A stretch of DNA of 64,000 nucleotides from JABMMZ01 sp044341025 (lineage in GTDB: Bacteria; Bacteroidota; Bacteroidia; NS11-12g; UBA955), in assembly GCA_044341025.1 (NCBI GenBank), contig JBIISM010000013.1, forward strand, positions 1 through 64,000, given 5' to 3'. Of this stretch, positions 17,533 to 25,276 are shown piece by piece (position 1 is the first letter of the stretch; every line of letters starts with the position of its first letter). The notes beneath the pieces were generated by a model. That model searched no databases. It worked only from the letters and a program-made list of their open reading frames with translations, and was not told the origin of the DNA. Both the position numbers and the translations under genes were made by a program.

Positions 17533-18300
17533 CAATGGGTGAACGGCTGGGGGTGGCTCGGTGGCTTCAGGTACAGGCAGGGCAAACTCTTTGTAATCGA
17601 ATTTTATTAAATAGTCGGCAAGGTCAAACCCTTGTTTCTTTTCGGCTTCGGTTGCTTTTCGTTCCAATAAATCGGAAACGGTAAAATTCGCAAGGTGTGA
17701 AAGTTCCTTTGCCTTGCTGCTCCATTTATCAAACCCGTTGAGGTCGGGAAATAGTATAACCGTTCGCCCTTTTAATACGCCACACTTTTCAGCGTTCAGG
17801 TTGGTAAGGCTGCCAACTGCAACCCAAATAAATTGGGGTAAATAAACGCTGGCAATTATAGCCGTTTTTTCGCTTTCAACTATTGCAACGGGTTTTGTTT
17901 TATCATTTAACAAGTGTTCCCCAAACAAACATTGCCTTAACTCAAATTCAGGCTGTTTAAGGGCTTTATGCACCCAGTACACAGGTATTTCAAGGTTCTT
18001 AACTCTTTTGCCTGTGGTGGGGCTGTAAAGTATAATTTTACCCGTTCTTACTTTGCCCTGTTTATCTATTTGCCAAAATACCGTTGCCCCGTTCAAATGT
18101 TTTGAGGTGGCAATAAAATAACGGCTTAGCAGTTGGCTGGCAACCTCAACCCCGAACAGGTTAATAAGGAACTGTATAAAATAGTTTGTTTCGTGTGCTT
18201 TTAGGCTGGCTTTAAATACCTCAAACAAATTAAACAACGGAATACCGAACAAATTTACGATGCTGAAAATGTTTGTGTTTGTCAAATTGATAAGCCTCAT
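17530..18300 (-). pseudogene. DUF6371-type primase-like protein, C-terminal half (split gene)
   Basis: From about FEVFKASLKAHETN onward the 256-aa frame reads like the catalytic half of DUF6371 proteins of Bacteroidota mobile elements: NLFGVEVASQLLSRYF, then GATVFWQIDKQGK, VAIVESEKTA and VILFPDLNGFDKW (Toprim-like E and DxxxD). The expected N-terminal zinc finger is absent here and lies on the opposite strand at 18557-18830. The first ~25 residues (MRLINLTNTNIFSIVNLF) are junction sequence. The 3' end abuts the truncated terminase-like gene. The gene was split by inversion of about 0.6 kb. Confidence 0.68.
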
Positions 18301-18501
18301 AATTTCTTACTATTTGAGTTTGTTAATTATGGCAAGGAATGGGAACACCTGAAACAGCATACCGAAAAGGATAAAGATAATCTGAACGAAAAGGTAAGCG
18401 AACTAAAGCAAAAAGGGCGAAGCCTTCGGGAAATAGGGGCTGAACTGGGTATTTCTCACACTAAAGCAGGTAGAATTTTAAAGGACTGTAACGCACTGTA
18501 A
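18301..18501 (+). pseudogene. HTH gene, 5'-truncated copy (GISHTKAGRIL motif)
   Basis: The frame reads FVNYGKEWEHLKQHTEKDKD, then KVSELKQKGRSLREIGAELGISHTKAGRIL and ends KDCNAL. The last 35 residues are a helix-turn-helix with a Hin-like loop. No in-frame ATG is available upstream, because the inversion breakpoint near 18240-18300 removed the start. A second copy (21104-21307) keeps the start but loses the HTH. Such genes commonly sit directly before DUF6371 genes, as here before 18557, and probably control it. Confidence 0.6.
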
Positions 18502-18540
18502 CAACTGTAACACCCTGTTACAAGTGTTACACCTGTTACA
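18487..18540 (+). repeat. Six iteron-like repeats (3x TGTAAC, 3x GTTACA)
   Basis: TGTAAC occurs at 18487, 18497 and 18506, and its reverse complement GTTACA at 18517, 18526 and 18535. The spacing is 9-10 bases throughout, one helical turn, arranged as three direct units facing three inverted units. The block lies between the HTH gene and the N-terminal half of the primase-like gene. It could be the element's replication origin or the operator of the HTH protein. Confidence 0.65.
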
Positions 18541-18556
18541 CTAAAAAGGTAAATAA

Positions 18557-18910
18557 ATGAATGAACATAAATACATATTAGAACCATACAAAGGAATGAA
18601 TACCCGTTACCGTTGCCCCAGTTGTCAGCAAAGGGATAAAACCTTTTCGCTTTATATTGATAGGGAAACAGGCGAGCACATAAACTCCACCGTTGGCAGG
18701 TGCAACCGTGAGAGTAATTGCGGGCACCATTACACCCCGAAACAATATTTTAAGGATAACGATATTTCATTTGATACACCCAAAGTATACAAGCCCCGAA
18801 CTGCTCCAATCATACAAAAAGTCGGGTGTTCTTTTTTGTTATACTGCAATACTCGCAAATTCGTTGTACCTCAATTTTTGAACTCATTTTATATCTTTAA
18901 ATATCTTTAA
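18557..18910 (+). pseudogene. DUF6371-type primase-like protein, N-terminal zinc-finger half (split gene)
   Basis: Residues 1-92 read as the N-terminal domain of DUF6371: YRCPSCQQ and CNRESNCGHHYTPKQYF supply four cysteines of a zinc ribbon like those in primases. After KPRTAPIIQK the frame leaves the family and ends in hydrophobic sequence rich in F, Y and L, read from a repeat-rich non-coding stretch. The missing catalytic half lies at 17530-18240 on the minus strand. The fragment is preceded by the HTH gene and the iteron block, as in intact elements. Confidence 0.65.
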
Positions 18911-19317
18911 AGTGCAAAATAAAAAGGGATTAACCCTGTTTTTTGTACCTCGACTGCCTTAAGGTACAACGAAGGTACAAATATTCCATAAATAAACAAC
19001 TATTACAGCAAAATAACCATATATTTGAAAGCATTAAAAAAGCCCTGAATTATAGGGCTTTATATAGGTTTTATATTGGTTTTGTGGGTGTTTCTTTTGG
19101 GGTAATTACTTTCCAATTCAGAAAGTAATAAATACTGATTTTTAGTTAGTTATAATTACGAGGTACAAATAGGGTACAAAAAAACCCCTTTCTGAAATCA
19201 TATCTCTGTTGTGAATTGGTTTTATTTTCTATCTTTGACATAGTTGAGCATTAATTTATTTGGAAAACAATATAAAACAGTAAATTCTTTTTATATTTGT
19301 CACCAATAAAGATTAAT
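18864..19317. repeat. GGTACAA-repeat region and gap
   Basis: The heptamer GGTACAA or its complement occurs at 18864, 18943, 18963, 18974 and 19162, and GGGTACAA at 19172. A tandem 10-mer ATATCTTTAA sits at 18891-18910 and recurs at 22182-22200. The rest of this stretch without a plausible gene (18911-19317) holds AT-rich sequence and a -7 element TATATTTG at 19292-19299 for the next gene. The repeats may be protein-binding sites near the old replication gene. Confidence 0.45.
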
Positions 19318-20745
19318 ATGAATTTAAAACATCTACTAACAATTACAATTGCTGCATTGTTTTTAATGATTGCCGGCTCCTCTTCCGTAGTAAAGCTTCA
19401 AATGTTGCCTTCTCAGAAATTAGACGCAATAGTTAAAACAGTTCCAATAATAAAAACTACAACAAAGGATTTAGTCTTTTGTGTCTTACAAAATGAATTT
19501 TCAACTGAAGGTACTCAATCAGAAATTGAGAATATCCTTAGTAACAATGGTATAAGTGTAGTAGATATTAAAAATGCTCAACAAATTTATCAGGAACAAA
19601 TTTTAAATAAAAATAGCCAAAAGACAACAATCGATTATTACATATATATTGAAGAGGATAAAATAATTAACACTAATAACGAAGGGGATAATAAAAACTA
19701 TTATTACCAGCTAATTGATGCAAAAAATTTTAAAGTAGTATTTGCTTCAAAGATAAACACTATTTCTTTTGAAAATTTCATGGAACCGTTCAATGGTGGT
19801 TCTAAAAAGATTGATTTGTCTTTTATTCAGTTTTACAAAACAAAAGCTTATTTAAAATATAATGAACTAATTGATTTAAAAAAAGATGATGAAATTTTAA
19901 AACAATCAGAAGTATTAATATCGGAAGGTAAATCGAAGTCATTTCCTGAAAATACAAAATCGAAAGTTAAAGAAAGTTATTATTTAGATCAATATGCAAT
20001 TTGTCTAAACCTTGCAACGCAATATTTACTAAACAAAGAATTTAGTAAATGTAATGAAGCTTCTAAGTTAGCCGTTACAATAGGTGAAAAAGTTACAAGA
20101 TTATACAACAAAGAGACAGCTTATCTTGAAAAATTGAAAAAAAGTTCTTATATATATGAGACTGCTATTCAAGATTCTATTTATAGTTCAATTCAAAATT
20201 TAAGCGGAACTAAAAAATCTATCAATATTAGTAATGATTACAAAAATCCAGGTTACCAAATTGATAATAATGGTAGGATAAAAAAACTTTTATATTCAAA
20301 TGCTGTTGTAACTTTATTTAAAACAAATCATAACATTTTAGATATTTATGAACGGGAAATGGTTGATGATATACTAAATACAAACACAGAAGTTACACAA
20401 AAAGCAAAAGGTAATACTTCAGGTGCTGATTATTTATTATCTATAACTCAAAATTCTTGGTCTATTCCAAGGGCAACTATAGAATATAAAAGTGAAAAAA
20501 CTACAAATCGTGCAGGTGAACCAACTGTTGTTAGTTATAAAGTATTTAATTATGATATTAATTGTAAAATAACGGTTAAAATCACAAACAATAATAATGC
20601 AATCATTATTGGTTCAACTTCATTAGATTACTCCCAAAAGGGTTCATATAGAGAAGAGCAATTTTTTTCCAATTCGGCAATATTTAATGGGTTATTTGAT
20701 GATGGTAAATTAAATAGTTTTTTCTCTAAAACCGTTAAATGGTAA
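19318..20745 (+). CDS. Secreted hypothetical protein
   Basis: From ATG 19318 this is a protein of about 475 aa with a signal peptide (residues 1-22, ending near AGSSS). The mature part has a short CsgG/curli-like opening (VFCVLQNEFSTEGTQSEIEN, then VVDIKNAQQIYQ), a helical centre with TPR-like pairs, and a beta-rich end with DYLLSITQNSW and FNYDINCKITVKI. I cannot name a family. It is followed with an overlap of seven bases by a small membrane protein, so both are probably one unit. The frame is very AT-rich, as in cargo genes. TATATTTG at 19292 fits its promoter. Confidence 0.6.
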   Translation: MNLKHLLTITIAALFLMIAGSSSVVKLQMLPSQKLDAIVKTVPIIKTTTKDLVFCVLQNEFSTEGTQSEIENILSNNGISVVDIKNAQQIYQEQILNKNSQKTTIDYYIYIEEDKIINTNNEGDNKNYYYQLIDAKNFKVVFASKINTISFENFMEPFNGGSKKIDLSFIQFYKTKAYLKYNELIDLKKDDEILKQSEVLISEGKSKSFPENTKSKVKESYYLDQYAICLNLATQYLLNKEFSKCNEASKLAVTIGEKVTRLYNKETAYLEKLKKSSYIYETAIQDSIYSSIQNLSGTKKSINISNDYKNPGYQIDNNGRIKKLLYSNAVVTLFKTNHNILDIYEREMVDDILNTNTEVTQKAKGNTSGADYLLSITQNSWSIPRATIEYKSEKTTNRAGEPTVVSYKVFNYDINCKITVKITNNNNAIIIGSTSLDYSQKGSYREEQFFSNSAIFNGLFDDGKLNSFFSKTVKW

Positions 20746-21107
20746 AAATAAATTTAACTATTTTTTTAAAAGTTATATTTGTTTTTTCTTTGTTAGGAGT
20801 TCCTTTAATTTTAGGGGTAATAATTTATCAAAATATTTATTGCATTAATTCTGGTATTGCTGATTATTTGCCAGACGCATTGTGGTCATGTTCATTATCG
20901 TTAGTCATATTAAAATTATGGAGCTGGAGATTAGACTTATATAATATCAGTATAATTATATTTACACCAATTTTATTTGAGTTTTTACAGTACATAAATG
21001 TGTTTGAAGGCACAGCAGATATATTAGATATTGTTGTTTATTTGATTTCAATTTTTATTACAATTTTATTTGTGTCAGTTTTTAAGAAATTGAGAAAAGA
21101 AAAATGA
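20739..21107 (+). CDS. VanZ-like small membrane protein
   Basis: The 122-aa protein has four TM segments. The order YLPDALWSCSLSL, then FEFLQYINVFEGTADILDIVVY, is that of VanZ-like proteins, which have a W/E/GT-D pattern in their membrane segments. It overlaps the secreted protein upstream by seven bases and the HTH fragment downstream by four. The role is unknown; it could help anchor or protect the secreted partner. Confidence 0.5.
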   Translation: MVKINLTIFLKVIFVFSLLGVPLILGVIIYQNIYCINSGIADYLPDALWSCSLSLVILKLWSWRLDLYNISIIIFTPILFEFLQYINVFEGTADILDIVVYLISIFITILFVSVFKKLRKEK

Positions 21108-21307
21108 TTACATACGATAATTTTCTAGAAGACATATCGAAATTTTATTTCACTTACTTCGTTGGTAAGGAATGGGAACACTTGAAACAGCATACCGAAA
21201 AGGACAAAGAAAACCAAAACGAAAAGGTAAGCGAATTAAGGCAGCAAGGGAAAAGTTATAGGGAAATAGCGTTTGAAGATAGGATGCTTTGTGCAGCACC
21301 GATTTAG
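21104..21307 (+). pseudogene. HTH gene, 3'-truncated copy
   Basis: The frame MITYDNFLEDISKFYF, then KEWEHLKQHTEKDKENQNEK and GKSYREIA, matches the other copy at 18301-18501 (about 80% at DNA level), but the HTH core and C terminus are missing after REIA. It is probably a non-functional leftover. The opposite strand has a frame (21150-21395) whose first ~40 codons may be a remnant of yet another gene. Confidence 0.55.
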
Positions 21308-21435
21308 AATTAATAAATACTTCGCTTACATTATCTTTTGAAGATTCAATCCAATATCCATTTATTTCGTTTTGCATTGTAATAGTATAATGCACAAAGA
21401 ACGAAAAGAATTTTATTAGTTGTTAGCTTTTTAAG

Positions 21436-21687
21436 TTATAAATCAATTTCAGAATCTATGAAGATTGGTTTATCAAGGCTCGTTCCCCATTTTGACAGGT
21501 GCAATTTAAGTACATTTGCCATATAGAAGGTGTTAGCATAGTCGTTCAAAAAAATTCCTATGAAGGGGTTGCACGATTGAACAACTATTAAATATTGGGC
21601 TGGGGTTAATATATTGCTTTCCCCCAATTTAATAAGTTCTTTAATGCTATTTACTTTTAGTTTAGTTTCTTTGTTTTCCATTATCAT
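21436..21687 (-). CDS. Hypothetical 83-aa protein, copy 2
   Basis: This shares its first ~50 residues with the copy at 17037 and then differs (KWGTSLDKPIFIDSEIDL here). Its start overlaps the terminase-small-like gene's stop by four bases. No recognised family. In this copy the upstream partner is complete, so this is the more likely functional pair. Confidence 0.5.
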   Translation of the reverse strand: MIMENKETKLKVNSIKELIKLGESNILTPAQYLIVVQSCNPFIGIFLNDYANTFYMANVLKLHLSKWGTSLDKPIFIDSEIDL

Positions 21688-21943
21688 AAAGGGTTTATAT
21701 CGTTTGAATATTTAACTATTACTTCAATCGGCTTAAATTGTTCTTTCTCTTCAATAGTTGCTTTGTCTGTCATTCCTAATTTGTTTTTAGCATAGAATAT
21801 ACCTTTGCCCTCATTTGCGACAATATCAATCGAAAGTGCATCAAATATACCCTCAATGTTTTTTATAGTGTGCATTACCGTTTCGTTTTCACTTCTTAAC
21901 CAGTTGTAATAAGTTGACCTGCACAATGTCGGCTTTTCTTTTA
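21557..21943 (-). repeat. 387-bp direct repeat, copy 2
   Basis: This is the partner of 17146-17532 at an offset of 4411 bases. Here it lies inside an intact gene pair, so this copy looks ancestral and the other derived. Confidence 0.85.
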
Positions 21944-22115
21944 AAGGCAGCCATATTTTAAGAAAGTATGCAATTGTTGGCAAATGCCTGTCAGATATTA
22001 GAACAACCTTACCGCTTGCTGTTGGGTGTTCTTTTTTATGGTTTAAACATTCTTTTATGTATTCCCATGCAAAAAGTTCTAATTGTTCTGGTGTTATTTC
22101 GTGTCTTAAAGTCAT
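21684..22115 (-). CDS. Terminase-small-subunit-like protein (complete copy)
   Basis: From ATG 22115 the product is 143 aa. ITPEQLELFAWEYIKECLNH opens an HTH-type N domain, PTLCRSTYYNWLRSE looks like a DNA-recognition helix, and GIFYAKNKLGMTDKATIEEK with a terminal basic-acidic IEVIVKYS strand resembles small terminase subunits of tailed phages. Small terminases mark phage or satellite DNA for packaging. The frame extends to TTG 22166, but those extra 17 residues are unlike the family. It forms an overlapping pair with the 83-aa gene. The similarity is by eye; an HTH regulator is the main alternative. Confidence 0.5.
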   Translation of the reverse strand: MTLRHEITPEQLELFAWEYIKECLNHKKEHPTASGKVVLISDRHLPTIAYFLKIWLPLKEKPTLCRSTYYNWLRSENETVMHTIKNIEGIFDALSIDIVANEGKGIFYAKNKLGMTDKATIEEKEQFKPIEVIVKYSNDINPL

Positions 22116-22160
22116 TTTTGTTTTAATTGATTTTACCTTTGAATTATTAAAAGCACCATG

Positions 22161-22227
22161 CATCAAAAACTTTTGATGTACTATCTTTAAATATCTTTAT
22201 TAAATACCTTTATTATATATCTTTATA
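22161..22227. promoter_or_regulatory. Operator-like inverted repeat and tandem ATCTTTA repeats
   Basis: CATCAAAA-AC-TTTTGATG at 22161-22178 is a perfect 8-bp inverted repeat 46 bases upstream of the terminase-like start. Directly beyond it, 22182-22227 has four near-10-base-spaced TATCTTTA/TACCTTTA units. The same tandem pair occurs at 18891-18910. Both could be sites for an element-encoded regulator. Confidence 0.45.
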
Positions 22228-22239
22228 ATGATACATTGT

Positions 22240-23190
22240 TTAAGATGTTGTTCTTTTGTTGTTCAATTGTTCTTTTATGGTTGCCTCAATTGTTGTAGTT
22301 ATAATTTGTTGCTTCCACTTTTTATAGTTCTCAATGCTATTTTTAGCTTTAATATTTTCAGCATGTTCAACTAATTTTTGTAGTGGATATTTTTTGTTAA
22401 TAGAAACCCAAATGCCTCGAGTACGATTAGAATAAATATTTACATTCCAATTCAATTGCAGAATGTCTAAGAGTTTTTCCCAGTGGTGTCGCTTTTCATA
22501 TTTGCTTTTTAATTCATCGTTTTTAATATCTGAAAACATACGATTAAGAATTAATCCCTTATTTATTTTTGCAAATGATTTAATGCCAATAATTGAATTG
22601 ATTGAAACAAATGCCAACAGTTGAATAATTTCAAATTCATGTCTATTAGAATCTCTATAATCAAATAACAAGTGTGTTCCTATCATTGGCATTATCTCTT
22701 TAGGCTTTATTTGCATTTTAATGCATTTTGCAGTGTTTTTTATTGTAGGGATGTCGCCGCTCAGATTCAGGAGCTTTAGAGCTTGTTTAATGCGGTAAAA
22801 TTCAATACACAATGATTCAAACAATGAATCAACTTCAAACAAGTTTAACAACTCATTTATTTCATCTTCTGGGTTGAAATTTTCGTCACTGAATCCATTA
22901 TAATCGTCGTCTTTTCCAAAATATTCAAATTCTTGTTTTTTTAATTTTTTAATAATATCTGAATCCAAATTTCCTCTGTAATTATTATAACATATTTGCC
23001 TTGCAACATTGTTTAAATCATATTCAATAGCCATTGCATAACGGTAAATCCCATAATTTAAAATATTATTTATTGATTCAACTTTGTTTTCTAAGATATC
23101 ATGCAATAAAAACAGTGGGAATTGAACATATTTTCTAGGCAAAGATTTTTCAATAGTTAAATTATTAGCCACAATTACAACTCCCCCCAT
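22240..23190 (-). CDS. Hypothetical protein next to excisionase
   Basis: The 316-aa product is soluble and helical, with an acidic centre (residues 95-112) and a basic C-terminal third (KYEKRHHWEKLLDIL, then ENYKKWKQQIITTT). I do not recognise a family. It is located between the terminase-like gene and the HTH/excisionase gene on the same strand, and overlaps a 53-aa frame upstream by 26 bases. It may be an element regulator or replication helper; nothing in the sequence proves it. Confidence 0.5.
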   Translation of the reverse strand: MGGVVIVANNLTIEKSLPRKYVQFPLFLLHDILENKVESINNILNYGIYRYAMAIEYDLNNVARQICYNNYRGNLDSDIIKKLKKQEFEYFGKDDDYNGFSDENFNPEDEINELLNLFEVDSLFESLCIEFYRIKQALKLLNLSGDIPTIKNTAKCIKMQIKPKEIMPMIGTHLLFDYRDSNRHEFEIIQLLAFVSINSIIGIKSFAKINKGLILNRMFSDIKNDELKSKYEKRHHWEKLLDILQLNWNVNIYSNRTRGIWVSINKKYPLQKLVEHAENIKAKNSIENYKKWKQQIITTTIEATIKEQLNNKRTTS

Positions 23191-23326
23191 ATAAGCAAAT
23201 TAAAATAGCAAGTGTTTCAGGCTCTATAGAGAGCTTTGATGATAGTTTCTTTAGTGTTGCGATTGAGATGTTAGACAAGTGTTTCACAGTGTCTAATAAT
23301 GCAAATAAATCCGTTTTGTTTCCCAT
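23165..23326 (-). CDS. Small 53-aa ORF upstream of the element hypothetical
   Basis: The frame starts ATG at 23326 (MGNKTDLFALLDTVKHLSNI) and ends with a cysteine-rich tail (GGSCNCG). It sits 17 bases after the HTH gene and overlaps the next gene by 26 bases, as in a coupled operon. It has no family I know. It is plausible but unproven. Confidence 0.35.
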   Translation of the reverse strand: MGNKTDLFALLDTVKHLSNISIATLKKLSSKLSIEPETLAILICLYGGSCNCG

Positions 23327-23343
23327 ACTATAATATCTTTGTA

Positions 23344-23700
23344 TTAGTATAATTTGGAAGTACTTTCTACTTTTTTCAATCCATCGAGTGTTGCCTTTGC
23401 AATTTCTGAATTTGTTTCTCTTCTCCCAGACTTTAAATAGTCCATCAATTCAGATTCGACAAAATAAAGTCGGTTGTTTTGTTTTAAACATGGTAATTCC
23501 CTTTTACTGACTTTAGAATAAATAGTTGGGACACTTAGATTTAAGAAACTTCCTGCTTGTTTAATCGTCAATAAATTATCTTTATTGTTAGTCAGGTTTT
23601 TTTCACTTGATAATAGGTTTTCTATAGTTTCAAGTTTTTGGAATAGAATGCTTACCATCTCGGGAAGCATATCAAAGGAAATTTTATTGTTTGGTGTCAT
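23344..23700 (-). CDS. Excisionase-type helix-turn-helix DNA-binding protein
   Basis: The 118-aa protein has a helical N-terminal region (residues 5-40) and an HTH_17/MerR-like domain: LLTIKQAGSFLNLSVPTIYS, then LPCLKQNNRLYFVESELMDYL. This is the usual architecture of Bacteroidota excisionase/AlpA-like genes placed beside tyrosine recombinases. It probably bends att DNA for excision or regulates the integrase, which is 150 bases away on the same strand. Confidence 0.78.
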   Translation of the reverse strand: MTPNNKISFDMLPEMVSILFQKLETIENLLSSEKNLTNNKDNLLTIKQAGSFLNLSVPTIYSKVSKRELPCLKQNNRLYFVESELMDYLKSGRRETNSEIAKATLDGLKKVESTSKLY

Positions 23701-23849
23701 TACTAAGATTATATTGTTTTAGTATGCGAATACAATGTTCTCTTAATAATTGTTGATAATTGACTTGTTTTTATTCCGTATAGTTTTGTTTAAGTGTGTT
23801 TTTTATGGGGTTTAAGCAATTTTTATTGATATTAAAATTGTGAATAATT

Positions 23850-25112
23850 TTAAAAGCTAATTAATTTTTTAGCATTATCTTTTTTAAGTTCATCTGGGAA
23901 TTTCGCAATATAGTTTTCAGTGGTTTTAAGGTTGCTATGGTTCAAAGCTTCTTTAACATATTCAGAACCAAAGCCCATTCTAATCGCTCTGGTTGCAAAT
24001 GAATGTCGAGCCCAATATGATGAAATCTTCTCTTCAACGCCAAGACTTAAAGCATATTTTTTAAAATGTTGATTTACAAAACGGGTAAAGTTTTGTGTTT
24101 TGGTTCTTTGTATCTCATTTGATTGGCTAATATCTAAAATTGGAAATATGTAGTTTTTGTCGCTTCTGTCTCTATTCCCATATTGTTCAATGACTTGTTT
24201 TGCAAAGTCAGTTAAATAAACTTTTACGGGCTTCAACTTGTCTTTTTTTGTCCTAATTGTTTTAGCTCTGTAAAATGTAAACATGTCACTCTGCATGTCT
24301 TTATATTTCAAGTTTAAAATGTCTTTCATGTTTATTCCATTGCATATGTATGAGAAAAACCAAAATGCCTTAGCTTTTTCTTGTTCTGTAGTTAATGGGT
24401 TGCCTTCAAAAAGTATTTTAAGCTGATTATCTGTCAAAGCCCTGTTTGAATTTTCAGCCGATGGCGGCGTGTAAAGATTTCTATCTTCACTCCCAAAGGG
24501 ATAAATTGATTTATCGATTGTATTATCATTAATAGCTTTGTTGAAAATAGTTCTTAATGCCCTAACATACATTGAAACTGTTGTCCTACTTCTCTTTAAA
24601 TCATTCAACATGAATCTTTCATAATCCTCTAAGAAGTCTTTGTTTATATCATGGAATGATATTTTCAGGATTTCTTTGTTACTTGTTGACCTAATGAAAT
24701 TAATAATTGACTTTAAACTCAAACTGTAATTTGAAGCAGTTGAAATTTGACCGTTTTTTTGTAGCTTTTTGATTGCAAGTTCATAATGCTCAATAACATT
24801 TTCCTTATCAAACTTAATCCCAAACATGGTTTTTTCAAAAACTTCAATATTAAAGGGTTTAATTTCCTTTGCTATTGTTATTGCTTCGTGTTCAATCGTC
24901 TTAAGTTTAAATTGCAATTCTTTAAATTCATTTTTGGGCTTTTGTGTTTCCCAAACTCTTGAAAATTCATCTTCAGTCATGTTAAAGCCAATATTGAAAT
25001 ATTTTCGCTCAGTGGTCTGTAATAAATACACTTTAAGTTTTACTGGATATTTACCTTCCTTCAAAGCTCTTCTTGTATCTAAGTAGATTGAAATTGCAAA
25101 TTCTTCTTTCAT
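23850..25112 (-). CDS. int: Tyrosine recombinase / phage-type integrase
   Basis: The 420-aa integrase has an N-terminal arm-binding-type region (residues 1-95), a SAM-like core-binding domain (about 100-200) and a catalytic domain. Visible catalytic residues are Arg II R369 in YWARHSFATR, H392 in ALNHSNLKTT, and nucleophile Y401 in TENYIAKF; the beta-hairpin Lys lies in RTKKDKLKPVKVYL. The Arg I position reads CNGINMKDI, with Asn in place of the usual Arg. The gene is next to attR and is the recombinase that put the element into tRNA-Val. Confidence 0.93.
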   Translation of the reverse strand: MKEEFAISIYLDTRRALKEGKYPVKLKVYLLQTTERKYFNIGFNMTEDEFSRVWETQKPKNEFKELQFKLKTIEHEAITIAKEIKPFNIEVFEKTMFGIKFDKENVIEHYELAIKKLQKNGQISTASNYSLSLKSIINFIRSTSNKEILKISFHDINKDFLEDYERFMLNDLKRSRTTVSMYVRALRTIFNKAINDNTIDKSIYPFGSEDRNLYTPPSAENSNRALTDNQLKILFEGNPLTTEQEKAKAFWFFSYICNGINMKDILNLKYKDMQSDMFTFYRAKTIRTKKDKLKPVKVYLTDFAKQVIEQYGNRDRSDKNYIFPILDISQSNEIQRTKTQNFTRFVNQHFKKYALSLGVEEKISSYWARHSFATRAIRMGFGSEYVKEALNHSNLKTTENYIAKFPDELKKDNAKKLISF

Positions 25113-25143
25113 TTTTAATCTTTTAAGTTATTACAAAGATAAG

Positions 25144-25187
25144 CATTTGCACATAATTTGCACAAAAAATAACAAATTTGCACAAAA
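25144..25187 (+). repeat. Right arm-type repeats (TTTGCACA)
   Basis: Bases 25144-25166 are identical to 10556-10578, and a third TTTGCACA follows at 25178. They lie between the integrase start and attR. Together with the left copy they look like integrase arm sites. Confidence 0.6.
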
Positions 25188-25276
25188 ATAAACATAATAA
25201 AACATAGTAGGCATATTTTAAAACTCTATATTTGTAAAGGGTTTGCGCACTAATGCAAAGTTAAGATATATCGTTT

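Noticed and set aside
18487..18540. CRISPR array
   Set aside because: The units are only six bases with 3-4-base gaps and half are inverted; there are no spacers or cas genes. No CRISPR array was seen in the window.
21150..21395. 81-aa minus-strand frame over the HTH fragment
   Set aside because: Its second half is antisense to the HTH fragment. The first ~40 codons might be a gene relic, but there is not enough to call it.
24826..25086. 86-aa frame opposite the integrase
   Set aside because: It lies wholly inside the integrase gene on the other strand, with no signal of its own.
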